Source: Membranipora membranacea (lineage: Eukaryota; Bryozoa; Gymnolaemata; Cheilostomatida; Membraniporidae). From it: a stretch of 64,000 bases of DNA. Shown here piece by piece: positions 11,158 to 21,900 of the stretch. The notes under the pieces were generated by a model. That model was not told the DNA's origin and searched no databases. It saw only the letters and a program-made list of their open reading frames with translations. How positions within the stretch are numbered: the stretch's first letter is position 1; each line of letters begins with the position of its first letter. The position numbers and the translations under genes are program-made. The stretch lies in assembly GCA_914767715.1 (NCBI GenBank), contig OU612070.1, positions 17,401,025 through 17,465,024 on the forward strand, written 5' to 3'.

Positions 11158-11408
11158 GAGTCACTTGGAACTTCACATGATCGCAGATTATTGAAAGAGG
11201 CACAGCTTAGCACTGAGGTTAGGTACCCCATGTGTAGGTCAGACTATCATCGGTGCGCATTGTTTCAGTATCCTGTGTCACGGGTCGTGATTGATGTGTT
11301 CATGCTGACATGCACATCTCATGGCTGCAAGTATCTGAGTGATGTACAGTCTTAGCGCTTTATAGCATCCTGTACAACTGGTCGTGTCTGAGGTTTTCAA
11401 GTGATTTC
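11158..11408. mobile_element. Diverged copy of the 163-bp inverted-repeat element, with insertion
   Basis: Starts TCACTTGGAACTTCACATGATCG and ends CAAGTGATTTC, like the four intact copies downstream, but has about 90 extra bases in the middle (around 11220-11310). Probably the oldest copy. Confidence 0.6.
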
Positions 11409-11421
11409 ATAGTGATAGTTA

Positions 11422-11552
11422 GGATGTTATCTGGTCTGGATGTAGTCTGGATAGGGTTGTAGTCTGGTAAGCGTTGTGGTCTGGTTAGCATTGAAGTCTG
11501 CTTAGCGTTGTAGCCTGGTCAGTATGTAGTCTGGTTAGCGCTGTAGTCTGGT
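11422..11552. repeat. 17-bp minisatellite block (TAGTCTGGTTAGCGCTG)
   Basis: Tandem copies of a 17-bp unit of the form TAGTCTGGTTAGCRYTG. The same unit makes up the blocks at 11735-11945, 13830-14040 and 14250-14640. Confidence 0.85.
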
Positions 11553-11554
11553 AA

Positions 11555-11717
11555 GATATCACTTGGAGCTTCACATGATCGCAGATTATTGAGAGAGACA
11601 CAGCTTAGCACTGAGGAATTCAGTATCCTGTGTCCGCAAGAATCTGAGTGATGTACAGTCTTAGCGCTTTATAGCATCCTGTACAACTGGTCGTGTCTGA
11701 GGTGTACAAGTGATATC
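11555..11717. mobile_element. 163-bp MITE-like element, copy 1
   Basis: Terminal inverted repeats GATATCACTTG/CAAGTGATATC. The interior is nearly identical in copies 2-4 and there is no coding capacity. All copies sit next to the 17-bp minisatellite, so element and minisatellite have been duplicated together. Confidence 0.75.
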
Positions 11718-11734
11718 ATAGTGATAGTAGTTAG

Positions 11735-11945
11735 AATGCAGTCTGGTTAGCATTGTAGTCTGGTGAGCATTGTAGTCTGGGAAGCATTGTAGTGTGGTGA
11801 GCATTGTAGTCTGGGGAGCATTGTAGTCTGGGGAGCATTGTAGTCCTGGAAGCATTGGAGTCTGGATAGCATTGTAGTCTGGATAGCATTGAAGTCTGGA
11901 TAGCATTGTAGTCTGGTTAGCGTTGTAGTCTGGTTATGATTGTGT
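11735..11945. repeat. 17-bp minisatellite block
   Basis: About 12 units of GCATTGTAGTCTGG(T/G)(T/G)A type. Open frames on the minus strand through it are a by-product of the repeat. Confidence 0.9.
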
Positions 11946-11976
11946 TGTTTGAGATCAGCCTTGGCTATAAGCATAA

Positions 11977-12139
11977 GATATCACTTGGAGCTTCACATGA
12001 TCGCAGATTATTGAGAGAGACACAGCTTAGCACTGAGGAATTCAGTATCCTGTGTTCGCAAGAATCTGAGTGATGTACAGTCTTAGCGCTTTATAGCATC
12101 CTGTACAACTGGTCGTGTCTGAGGTGTACAAGTGATATC
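11977..12139. mobile_element. 163-bp MITE-like element, copy 2
   Basis: Same length and terminal repeats as copy 1. It is preceded by a segment (11940-11976) that also precedes copy 4. Confidence 0.75.
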
Positions 12140-13015
12140 ATGATTGTTGTTTGATCCTCTGAAGATGGGCTGTCTGAAGATGGGCTGGGCTGATGTGATA
12201 ATGCTAAGTTCTGCTGATGAAAACGATGCCTTGGGACTCAGCTGTTTTAGAAGGTACTCACTGGTAACTGATGACGTAAAAACAGACATACAACCATGAT
12301 ATCCTTTCTCATCTTCATCTTCCAGCCTCTGCCTCTCATAGTCTAGTTTGCTTGTAGGGCAGGACAGTACTACTAATTTGATATCGAATGTGCAGATTGA
12401 TTGGATAGAGCTTCAACCAGTTGATCTCTGTTTTCGTGAACACTGTGCTATTCCCATGCTATTCGCATGCAAGTCTTGTCTGTAATTTATTCGACGTGTC
12501 AAGACCTACCTGTGTCTACCTGAGGTTTTTCTCAAGCTTATGATATTTACCCGGAGTACTGAGACTTAACTAGCAATCTAGCAATCAGGGAAATAAGCAC
12601 CTGCATACCTTTTTGGAGTCATTTGCTCTTTAGAAGCACCAAGTCTTAAGGTTAACAACAGTGATAGTAATCGCATATAAATACATCTATATAAATACAT
12701 AACTTTAAAAATGTTAATAAATAAATAACCACGATATTTCTAATACAAGATACAGTAACTGAAAAGCCTGGTTTACTTGCATGCTATATAAGGTACCGAA
12801 ACAAGTTCACTCATTCATGTTAAATCCTAATATGGATTTTTCTTTATAGCATGCAAGGTTGTAAGCTAGGGGTGAACTAGGGGTTTACAACCCACCCAAC
12901 CAATGGCTTGATGTATGAGCAAGCATTCACAAGAAAAGAGTCTCCATATGGCTTGTTGGTGGTACAATCTTCAATAAATATGATAATGATAGTCATTTCA
13001 CCAACTCAACAAACT
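12140..13015. other. Intergenic, no gene recognised
   Basis: AT-rich sequence with no coding motif, RNA gene or clear repeat that I can see. Confidence 0.4.
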
Positions 13016-13029
13016 TCTGAGATGCATTG

Positions 13030-13240
13030 ACACATTGTATATTCTATGACGTTCCATGTAGATATAACATTCTATGAAGTTTCTATGATATTGTACAATT
13101 TTCTATGAATATATATTTATGACATTCTATGAGGTTCTATGATATTCTATGACGTTCTATGAGGTTCTATGATATTCTATGACGTTCTATGAAACTCTAT
13201 GATGTTCTATGAAGCTCTATTAAGATATGCATGTTCTATG
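13030..13240. repeat. TTCTATGA-based minisatellite
   Basis: Repeated TTCTATGA separated by 3-4 variable bases (period 11-12). Confidence 0.85.
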
Positions 13241-13653
13241 AGTATGATCATTGAGCTATATAGCTTTGAGTACGTAAGTTATCTTTCTGGTAGGCCTTTG
13301 ACTGATCATCAGCTGTCCTGTCCTGGGCCTAAGAACACTATCATAAGGAATGGAAAGATTTTGTTGAGTTCCCTATACACAGATACGTCTTAGCTGATAG
13401 GATGCGCACACTTTTCTTCCGCTGATAATTGAGGCTGGACCCATACTGGAAAGCATTTTCAAATTTGCGATTGGCTTTATGCTTGTGTTGTCAATACAGA
13501 ACCTTGATGTTTAGTGATGGAATACTCATTTCTCTTGTGAGAGACAACATGGGTATCAATTAGATACTGCTGGTTGTATCTATTCTCTCTGATGTATCTG
13601 ATGTCTCTCTAACAGATTTAAAAACTTCTCCAGTAGGCCTATATGAAGAACGA

Positions 13654-13816
13654 GATATCACTTGGAGCTTCACATGATCGCAGATTATTGAGAGAGGCAC
13701 AGCTTAGCACTGAGGAATTCAGTATCCTGTGTCCGCAAGAATCTGAGCGATGTACAGTCTTAGCGCTTTATAGCATCCTGTACAACTGGTCGTGTCTGAG
13801 GTGTACAAGTGATATC
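13654..13816. mobile_element. 163-bp MITE-like element, copy 3
   Basis: Full-length copy with GATATCACTTG/CAAGTGATATC ends, followed by the 17-bp minisatellite. Confidence 0.75.
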
Positions 13817-13829
13817 ATAGTGATAGTTA

Positions 13830-14040
13830 GAATGCAGTCTGGTTAGCATCGTAGTCTGGTTAGCATCGTAGTCTGGTGAGCATTGTAGTCTGGGAAGCAT
13901 TGTAGTCTGGTGAGCATTGTAGTCTGGGGAGCAATGTAGTGTGGTGAGCATTGTAGTCTGGGGAGCATTGTAGTCTGGTGAGCATTGTAGTCTGGATAGC
14001 ATTGTAGTCTGGTTAGCACTGTAGTCTGGTTATCATTGTG
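13830..14040. repeat. 17-bp minisatellite block
   Basis: About 12 units; same family as at 11735-11945. Confidence 0.9.
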
Positions 14041-14072
14041 TTGTTTGAGATCAGCCTTGGCAATAAGCATAA

Positions 14073-14235
14073 GATATCACCTGGAGCTTCACATGATCGC
14101 AGATTATTGAGAGAGACACAGCTTAGCACTGAGGAATTCAGTATCCTGTGTCCGCAAGAATCTGAGTGATGTACAGTCTTAGCGCTTTATAGCATCCTGT
14201 ACAACTGGTCGTGTCTGAGGTGTACAGGTGATATC
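14073..14235. mobile_element. 163-bp MITE-like element, copy 4, with paired changes in its ends
   Basis: The ends read GATATCACCTG and CAGGTGATATC. One base has changed in each terminal repeat relative to copies 1-3, and the two changes keep the ends complementary. Confidence 0.75.
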
Positions 14236-14249
14236 ATAGTGATAGTTAG

Positions 14250-14640
14250 AATGCAGTCTGGTTAGCATCGTAGTCTGGTGAGCATTGTAGTCTGGTGAGC
14301 ATTGTAGTCTGGGGAGCATTGTAGTCTGGTGAGCATTGTAGTCTGGGGAGCATTGTAGTCTGGTTAGCGCTGTAGTCTGGTTAGCGCTGTAGTCTGGTTA
14401 GCGCTGTAGTCAGGTTAGCGCTGTAGTCTTGTTAACGCTGTAGTCTTGTTAACGCTGTTGTCTGGTTAGCGCTGTAGTCTGGTTAGCGCTGTAGTCTGGT
14501 TAGTGCTGTAGTCTGGTTAGCGCTGTAGTCTGGTTAGTGCTGTAGTCTGGTCAGCGCTGTAGTCTGGTTAGCATTGTAGTCTGGTTAGCGTTGCAGTCTT
14601 GTTAGTATGCAGTCTGGTCAGTTTGAAGTTTGGTATGCGT
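14250..14640. repeat. 17-bp minisatellite block, longest
   Basis: About 22 units. The first half resembles the other blocks (GCATTGTAGTCTGG) and the second half is homogenised for GCGCTGTAGTCTGGTTA. Confidence 0.9.
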
Positions 14641-14649
14641 TTTAGTCGG

Positions 14650-15500
14650 GCCGTAAGCTTGATATGATTAACGAGCTTGACTTTTTTCACTTGGGGTCCA
14701 AGCATTACAGGCCGCTTGTATTGGATCAGTTTATCAAGTTTATCTTTGTATTGCTCGATATAAACAGAGCTGAACCATAACTGCTAGGCAATGTCTATTT
14801 TCATCACCCAGTGGTTATCTTGTGCAATATTGCAAGTAATGTGGTAATTTCTGTCATTATAGATAAGTATGGTATAATAAAATTATAATATTAGTAATAC
14901 ATGGTAGTTTCATTTATTTGTCTCGATTGTATCACTTAAAAAATGGTTAATTAATAGTATTAATGATTGGTTATTGCTAACAACAATATTAAGAACAAAA
15001 ATTGTGCAATCAAGAAATGCAATCAAAAGATGAAAAAAGTTGAAATCAACATGTAATAATATGCAGTAGAAATAAGCAATAAAAAAAGCAAAGAGACATT
15101 CTAATAACCTGTGGCCAGCGTGTTTTACAAGTGTGAGGATAATAAAGGAAGGATAAGCACTTCTCTGAGCGGATAAGATTTTAACCCTAACTTAGAGCAT
15201 TGTAATAATTTTTTTAACTGGAGTAGATTAGGAAACTCAATCAGTGTTGTATGTGGGGGCTGTAGAAATACACTGTTAGAAGTATAACGCCCATGTAGAT
15301 GGGGAAGGGTGTAGGCAGTGAATGTGTAACGTGTAACATATAGAATTTGGGGTCAAAGTCCCAATCGAAAGATGTTGGGATGCGCCACTTAGAGATAGCC
15401 GCCGACTGATGATCCCCCTTCATCGCCCCGGCCGAGGGATAATGATACCACTCTACCAGTACAATGGTCTCGTGTCCAACAATGGCTACTTTTGATCAGG
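14650..15500. other. Intergenic, no gene recognised
   Basis: AT-rich; nothing identifiable. Confidence 0.4.
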
Positions 15501-15506
15501 GTGGGT

Positions 15507-15615
15507 TAGACCAAGTTTGGTCCATTTGCCTGCATTCAGAGCTGCTCTCGATATACCGGCAAGACCAGTGGAAAGGAGCAACTGGAATGCAGGTAGTTGG
15601 ATTAAGCTTGATCTA
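15507..15615. mobile_element. MITE of the TTTGGTCCATTTGCC family, copy 1
   Basis: Begins TAGACCAAGTTTGGTCC and ends with the imperfect inverse (GGATTAAGCTTGATCTA), with an inner inverted repeat CTGCATTC/GAATGCAG. Related copies lie at 42271, 57464 and 59891. Confidence 0.75.
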
Positions 15616-16545
15616 GGGTGGGGGGGGGGGTCTTTCAATAAGAAATAATGAGGAATAATTTTACTTTAAAACCCCCTCCCCCCCCCCCACTGGTATGACC
15701 ATTGATTACAAACATCCCTGTATAATGATAATAAATATAAAAATATAAACAGCTACTAATAGAACTATACTGTGTGGTGACTTATAATACTGATTCCTAC
15801 ACATTCTGTGTATTATCATTATAAAATTTTGTGATTCTGATTTTAATATTATCACTGTATATCTTTATTCTGTGAAATTATGTACAACCAACGTCTAATT
15901 GATAACGATGTTATCTCATCTATGACTTTTTTTTAACTGATAACTTAATGTACAACAATATTTTATTATACAAATAAACAAGGGATATATACAATAAAAA
16001 TGTCAATATACAAAACAAGAAGCATAATTTGTTTATGGTTGTACAGCATCCTGTCTTTCTTGTCACAATGTGCCACTCTCGTGGCAGGTGCTCTGTCAAG
16101 GTGAATGAATGGATGTATTTGTTTATAATAACCATGAAAAACTCGATTGTAAACAAGCTCTGAATGATTTCAAAAAGTATTGACTAGATTACAAATATAA
16201 AGCAAAAGCAGTTTTTTTAATATTATTGTTAGGCCTTGTGGAGGCAACTAGTCTGTGGCCAGGGAGTTTGAGAGTTGGAGTTTGTAGCCAATAATTTGTT
16301 TGTGAGCCAATTAAGAGTTATGCTTTCTTTGTTCCTGAGAAAACAATTCCATTAGACTGTGAAATCTTCTCTCTGTAATGTAAGAGGTGGTACAAAGATA
16401 TTCTAGAAACATCGAGATCACTTGAGTATACGCTGACATTTTCCTTCATGGAGGTCACATAACGAATATCCTTACCTTGATGACGCTGCCGACTCAGATC
16501 ACCTAACCGGCCGTAAGCATCTCTATCAGTACATGACGCCGACTC
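15616..16545. other. Intergenic, with facing poly-G and poly-C tracts
   Basis: A G-run at 15617-15630 and a C-run at 15672-15688 face each other across about 45 bp, like the ends of a small fold-back element. The remainder is AT-rich with no gene seen. Confidence 0.45.
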
Positions 16546-16799
16546 CCCCCTGTTTATGACAAAACAGAGGATGGGCTGCCCCTAAAGAGAGACGCAAGTT
16601 GCCCGGAGTCCTCGTACTGAGAGTGTGATACATCCTAGTAAACTAGAATGTATCCTAGAGGTGAGGCCATGGTGGACCTCCTAATCATAAGTGTGCAGCA
16701 AGCTGCCAGAAACTGAAACAGGCACTAATCAGCCATTGGCAATGACACTTTGATCTTAGCCAATAGGCCGAGAAGCGATCTATTCCGAGACGCCGACTC
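16535..16799 (-). mobile_element. Retroposon-like insert headed by a U2 snRNA 5' end
   Basis: Read on the minus strand, 16772 downward gives ATCGCTTCTCGGCCTATTGG then CTAAGATCAAAGTGT. This is the first ~35 nt of U2 snRNA with one change in the loop. The match stops before the U2 branch-site-pairing region, and no Sm site or later U2 stem follows. The next ~190 nt are unrelated and rich in small hairpins (for example GATACAT...ATGTATC), ending in a CTGTTT/AAACAG hairpin and a G-run. An 11-bp direct repeat, GACGCCGACTC, lies at 16535-16545 and 16789-16799 and may be the target-site duplication. On the U2 side about nine bases lie between repeat and U2 start, so the boundaries are not exact. It is not a functional U2 gene. 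A snRNA-headed SINE or chimeric retrocopy fits best. Confidence 0.6.
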
Positions 16800-18016
16800 T
16801 ATTCCGGTTTGAGGGAGTAGATAGTCAGAACGACTATAATCACTATCAGTATGACTAGAGAGACAGCTGCGGCCAAGAGGTGTACAAACTCTTCATTGTT
16901 TCTTTGATCTATCCATTTTGTTGTGTACCTGTGGATTCAACAATAAAAAGAGCATTTTTTAATTCATTTATTGCTGGCCTTCAACATCAAGCATCGACAA
17001 CAAGTGGATCTAGCAATAACTGTTTTTCTTAAGCTGAGGGGATAATTCCCACCGTAAGTTTTATAACCTGCTGCGAATTTGGTTTATCAATTTGGCTTGC
17101 CCACTTACTGAAGTGGCTGTTGTGTGGATGTATGGAAAAGTCCTTCGCTCGACCTGCATGGTTTACCTAAACTTATGCCCTGAAAAACAAAGTCGAACTT
17201 CATTATTATATGTTATACCTATGGGGTTGTCATAGCTTCTCTTTCCTCGCCGGGGGGCCGTCGGGCAAGGGTCAAAAGCCTGGGGGCTCAGACTAAGCTT
17301 CGCCAAGTTACCGGTACCTACTCTTGCTAGCCCTTTTTATAGTGATTTGGCAAGAGACTGGAATCTCATCTACTGGTCAAGTTCACGTACAGTTGTTTTG
17401 TGTGTAGGGCCTATTGTATAGCAGGGGAATTCACTATTGTAGTAAATCGAAAGGTTTGCTAGGTTTACTAGCAGCTAGATCAATGGTGGTCGTACGGCAT
17501 AATATAACATAATGCTGAATCAATGAGCACCAGAGCTAAGTGAATGAAGATTGATTGATTGATCTGTATAATCAAATTTGGCGCCCTTTCCGCCAAATGC
17601 TCCTCATTGGCTAATACAACCATCAGCTGACTTTCTTATAATCATGGCTAGGATGGCACTCAATGTTGGTTTTGTTGGTGATAATCATTTATCTCTAACT
17701 GGACAGGACCCTCTAGCCAATCATATTCATAATAAGGCACCACAACAAGAATATAGGTGATTGCTAATAGGTTGACATATTTGGTGTGATTTATCCCCAC
17801 CTAATTTATTACGGACATTGCTAAAGATTGTATGAACTAGGTTGCTTTAAAATATGCAATGCAAACTTGAGATGACCACCTCTAGGTGGTGAAATATTTT
17901 AATTGGCCAAATATCTAGATGGATTGTAATCTTTTATCTCAATATTGCAGGTTTGAACACCAGTTTTAAATATTGAACTCGTGATCCGGCTATTTTCTTC
18001 GAGTATCCCATAACTC
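16800..18016. other. Intergenic upstream of U1, no protein gene recognised
   Basis: No coding motif seen. The proximal promoter element of the U1 gene should lie roughly 17,950-17,965, but I cannot identify it without relatives. Confidence 0.4.
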
Positions 18017-18179
18017 ATACTTACCTGGCACAGGGGTATCTGTGATCATTACGGCAGATCCCCCAAGAAGAGGCCTCACCATTGCACTTCGGTTTGGCTG
18101 ACGCTTGCGATTGCCCCAAATGTGGGTAACTCGGGTGCGTAATTTTTGGTAGTGGGGGATTGCGTTCGCGCATCCCCTA
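18017..18179 (+). ncRNA. U1: U1 spliceosomal snRNA
   Basis: Starts ATACTTACCTG, the 5' splice-site-pairing end of U1. Stem-loop I follows (GGGG-ATCTG paired with CAGAT-CCCC), then stem-loop II with the U1A-type loop ATTGCACTTCGG, then GCCCCAAATGTGGG of stem-loop III. The Sm site AATTTTTGG lies at 18141-18149, and the terminal stem-loop IV (GGGGATTGCGTTCGCGCATCCCC) closes it. The length of about 163 nt matches animal U1 (about 164). The loop I sequence GATCATTACG departs from the usual GATCANGAAG bound by U1-70K, so this copy may be a variant or beginning to decay. The stems themselves are intact. Confidence 0.93.
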
Positions 18180-18559
18180 ACATATAAATAAAGGTCCAAT
18201 GAAACAATAGGCAAGCAGTCTAATTTATTTATGATTACATGACTTGTTGTCAGCCTTTTACTGTATTGCTTCCTAATTGGCAGATCTTGTCTTTGGAAAA
18301 AGTGGTTTGTCAAGTGTCACGCAGAATGCAAAATATTTTATTAAATGGTATATTTGAAATAAGATTGGTTTTTGACTGCAGCATATTTTAGTGGCTGCAA
18401 AAACTGAATGACATACCAATTTGTGGTCAATAGCTCTATCTATAAATGATGCACAACGTTCACTAGAAGTTGAACATTTTAAAACTAAAGTGAAGCGTAA
18501 CATGAAAGTAAGGGCATTTTTACACTGTCAAACTTGTTTTGAAGCATAAATGATTACAT

Positions 18560-18615
18560 AGCCTGTCTTGACAAGCTTTGTTCGGTCCCACCAACAAAGC
18601 TTGGCAAGACAGGCT
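18560..18615. mobile_element. Small fold-back element
   Basis: AGCCTGTCTTGACAAGCTTTG pairs with CAAAGCTTGGCAAGACAGGCT over about 21 bp with one difference; short spacer. MITE-like, no coding capacity. Confidence 0.65.
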
Positions 18616-18978
18616 AATGGTTACAATGAAAATTTAACATATAATTTCATTGCAAATACCCCCAATGAAAAATATTCACATTTGAATTTAGAGATATGGC
18701 TCCAACAACTGTTAATTTGACATGATTTAATATTGTGGAGATTTATTATCTACAAGTTATCACTGAGAATATTGCCTACAACTAAATGTGGCACAGTGAT
18801 CCGGTAAGGGTATTCTTTTTCACCACATAGCTTTCAATTTCATGCAGCAAGAAATAATGGTTATATCGCTATCAGTAACCATTACAATTATTGTTTGTGC
18901 TATCACAGTATAGCCATGCCCAGTCTTTGAAAGCTCTAATAGAGGGGCCAATTCTACAAGTACATTGAGAGTGTGGCA

Positions 18979-21900
18979 ATGTTTGACAAGTGTCTTGTAG
19001 TTACCTCATTAATTTGTTTATCTACTCTTTGTGAGGGAACTTCCAACCATGCATATTTCGCTCAGGGACTTTCCAGCAACCTCGGTAAGTCATTTCTCCT
19101 ACAAGTCACTGTTGTATTCGATAATTTTGCAATGATTGATGCGTATGCGCTATGTGTAGGTTGGTCAGGGGGGGTCTTTGAATTAGAATGAGCGATCCTT
19201 TACTAAAGCAAGTGATCACTATCACATCGCTCAAAATTATCACTCACTTGGTCCTTCAATTGGACAAATTCGTTCCCAAATCGCTCACTCAAAATGTATA
19301 TAGTTCCACCAATGACTGAGTGATTTACAAGCGAGAGCTTAGCAGGTATCGCTCACTCACTGAATGAGCGCTCAGATTGCGATTTTGGCTGTTTTTAATT
19401 GGAAGACCCCCCTGTATATCTAGTTGTGACATTTGATCAGGTTATGACGATGTCACCTGTGATAGGGAATGTGACGGTACAGCCATGGAGTGTTTCTATT
19501 CGCTGGAGATTGAGTCTTACGTTACAATGAGTGACGCTTGTCACCTCTGTCCACATGTGCTGCAGGATTGTCACAGACAGAACTGTGTACCTGGTAACGG
19601 TCACAGACGTCTCATCCTAACAGCCAACAAACAGATGCCCGGTCCACAAATCAGGGTATGTCACAATCTGATCTAAGTGTATATTCAGTTACCGTATTAT
19701 ACTTGCATCATGTAAAAGTACAAATTCCTTTTTGAATGAGTGGTTTGGTTTATTGTCTACTGCAAGTGCAAGGTAGTCTGCCGTCTGGTAATATTTCATT
19801 TAAAAACTCGGAGGCGTGATTGGATAAATCCATGCAGAGTCTCTTTTCCTTAAATTATCACTGTCAAAGTGGGCTAATTAGAAAAACAAAAGAGCAAAGT
19901 AAATGAGCTGATCAATAAAGAGGATTAGACTTTTTATGCCTGCTAAACAAGTTGCATATCCAAGTAATTTCTCTGTGCTACATAGTTTTACGATCATGTA
20001 GCTCATGAACAGTTAACATAATATTTTCATATTATTGGCTTCTCTTTTAAGGTGCATTAACGCTGAAGATTATTTGTCAGATTTTTGCTAAAATATAAGC
20101 TATCATTGAAGTGACCAAAAATCTGCATTTTGTAAAAATTCAGATTTTTGGCTGCCCTCAATGATTATATAAAAGAATAAATCTCACCTAATAATCTGCC
20201 GAAATATTCTGACGGAAAATCTGCAATGTAAATTTGCCTTTATGATAACATACTGTAATCAATCCTCCCCTACGTTCTCTCCAGGTATGTGAGGGTGACA
20301 CTGTTATAGTGAATGTTACAAATCTCATGAACAGCTTACAATCAACAACCATGCACTGGCATGGAATACACCAGAAGAATACTAACTATATGGACGGAGT
20401 GGCACGACTAACACAGTGTGATATCAATCAGAATTCCCGATGGACATACAGGTGCGATAACCCTTCTTTAAGCTTCAAATAACACTTGACGAGTGGTCTA
20501 GTGTAACCGGTTCTAATAGTTTCAGCAACCACCTGAATCTAAGGGTGGACGGTTGGGCATGTTGGCTGGCGGTTGGCAATCAAGCATAGCTTTAAATTTG
20601 AAATTATATATACTCTCAATATCCTGAAGCAGTACAAAAATAAAAATACAAACAGTTAATTTGCCACATCTAAATATGAATTTTGATCGCGATTTCACCG
20701 ACTTCTGTATTTTGCAATATACCAAACTTTGAACACTCATTACCTGGTAACCTAGTTCCTGTAACTTTTTTATGGATGGTTCTTCACATGCTTCTCCTAA
20801 TACTTGTAATTCTATCTTATGCAACCGGTACCCTACTTATGGTACATTCTACAAGATAGAAACCCCTTTCATACCTTGAGATATCAAAGCCTCAGTAAAT
20901 CGGATTACATTGCAGAGATCTGATATTTTCTTAAAAATGTTGAAATTCGTGCCACCATCACTAACTAGCTTTGACAGTTATTCCGTAATTTCTTACCATC
21001 AGGTTTAAGGCGGACCCACCTGGCACACATTGGTACCATTCCCACACTGGACCTCAGAGAGGGGACGGATTATACGGAGCCCTCATTGTAAAGGAATCCA
21101 AAGCTAAACTTGATCATCTATATGACATTGATCATCCAGAGCATGTGCTCATTTTATCGGTGAGAGGTAAACACATTTACATTGTTTTCACAGAAAATTT
21201 GATTGAAAAGACGCCTAATAATATCTTCCTGATAATTTCGATTAGGGAAGCCAAGAATATCACAATGAAGTGAGATAGGGATAAACAACATCTTATGAAT
21301 GCATTTACCACAACCCACAAAATGGCGTGGAACTTGTACCTTCTGCATTCACAATGACAAGACAACTACAAAATGTTACGTAAATAGTATAATAACAAGG
21401 TGTACAAAACTGCAGTAATGAAAATAAGAAATGAACCTCACATCGCGCTGAAAATAGGGTTCAAAAACTACTATTCTCACAGTTAGTACCCAAAATTAAA
21501 ACTCTTTTGATCCGTTCTCAAAGTCTGCTTAACTGTTTTTGTTTCAACTTGAGGAACCTGCAACACTGGATTAATTTGTATGATTGATCCCTATTCTTAT
21601 TTCAGGATTTTTCAAGAACTCCAGCAACAGTTAAGATGATGTTGTATGAACAGAACAAAAGTCAAGGTCGAAGCCTATTTGACATGGATTTTCTTCTCAT
21701 TAATGGTAACAGTATTATTTTATATATTTATAAATCTGACCCATTTAAACAACCACAGGGTGACAAATTATGAATGTTGTAAGCTGACAATTCACATTGT
21801 TTCTTTCTGAGCGGACAGAATGCATAGCCAGTAGCTTTATGATTTTTGTTACCAGCTGGCAATGTTGCTTCCATGTTCAAGTATTTATGCATATTTTATC

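Noticed and set aside
11661-14070. Minus-strand frames of 68-81 codons (repeating QTTMLTRLQ)
   Set aside because: They are translations of the 17-bp minisatellite, whose variants happen to lack stops.
16546-16788. Functional U2 snRNA gene
   Set aside because: Only the first ~35 nt match U2; the branch-site-pairing region, Sm site and 3' stem-loops are missing.
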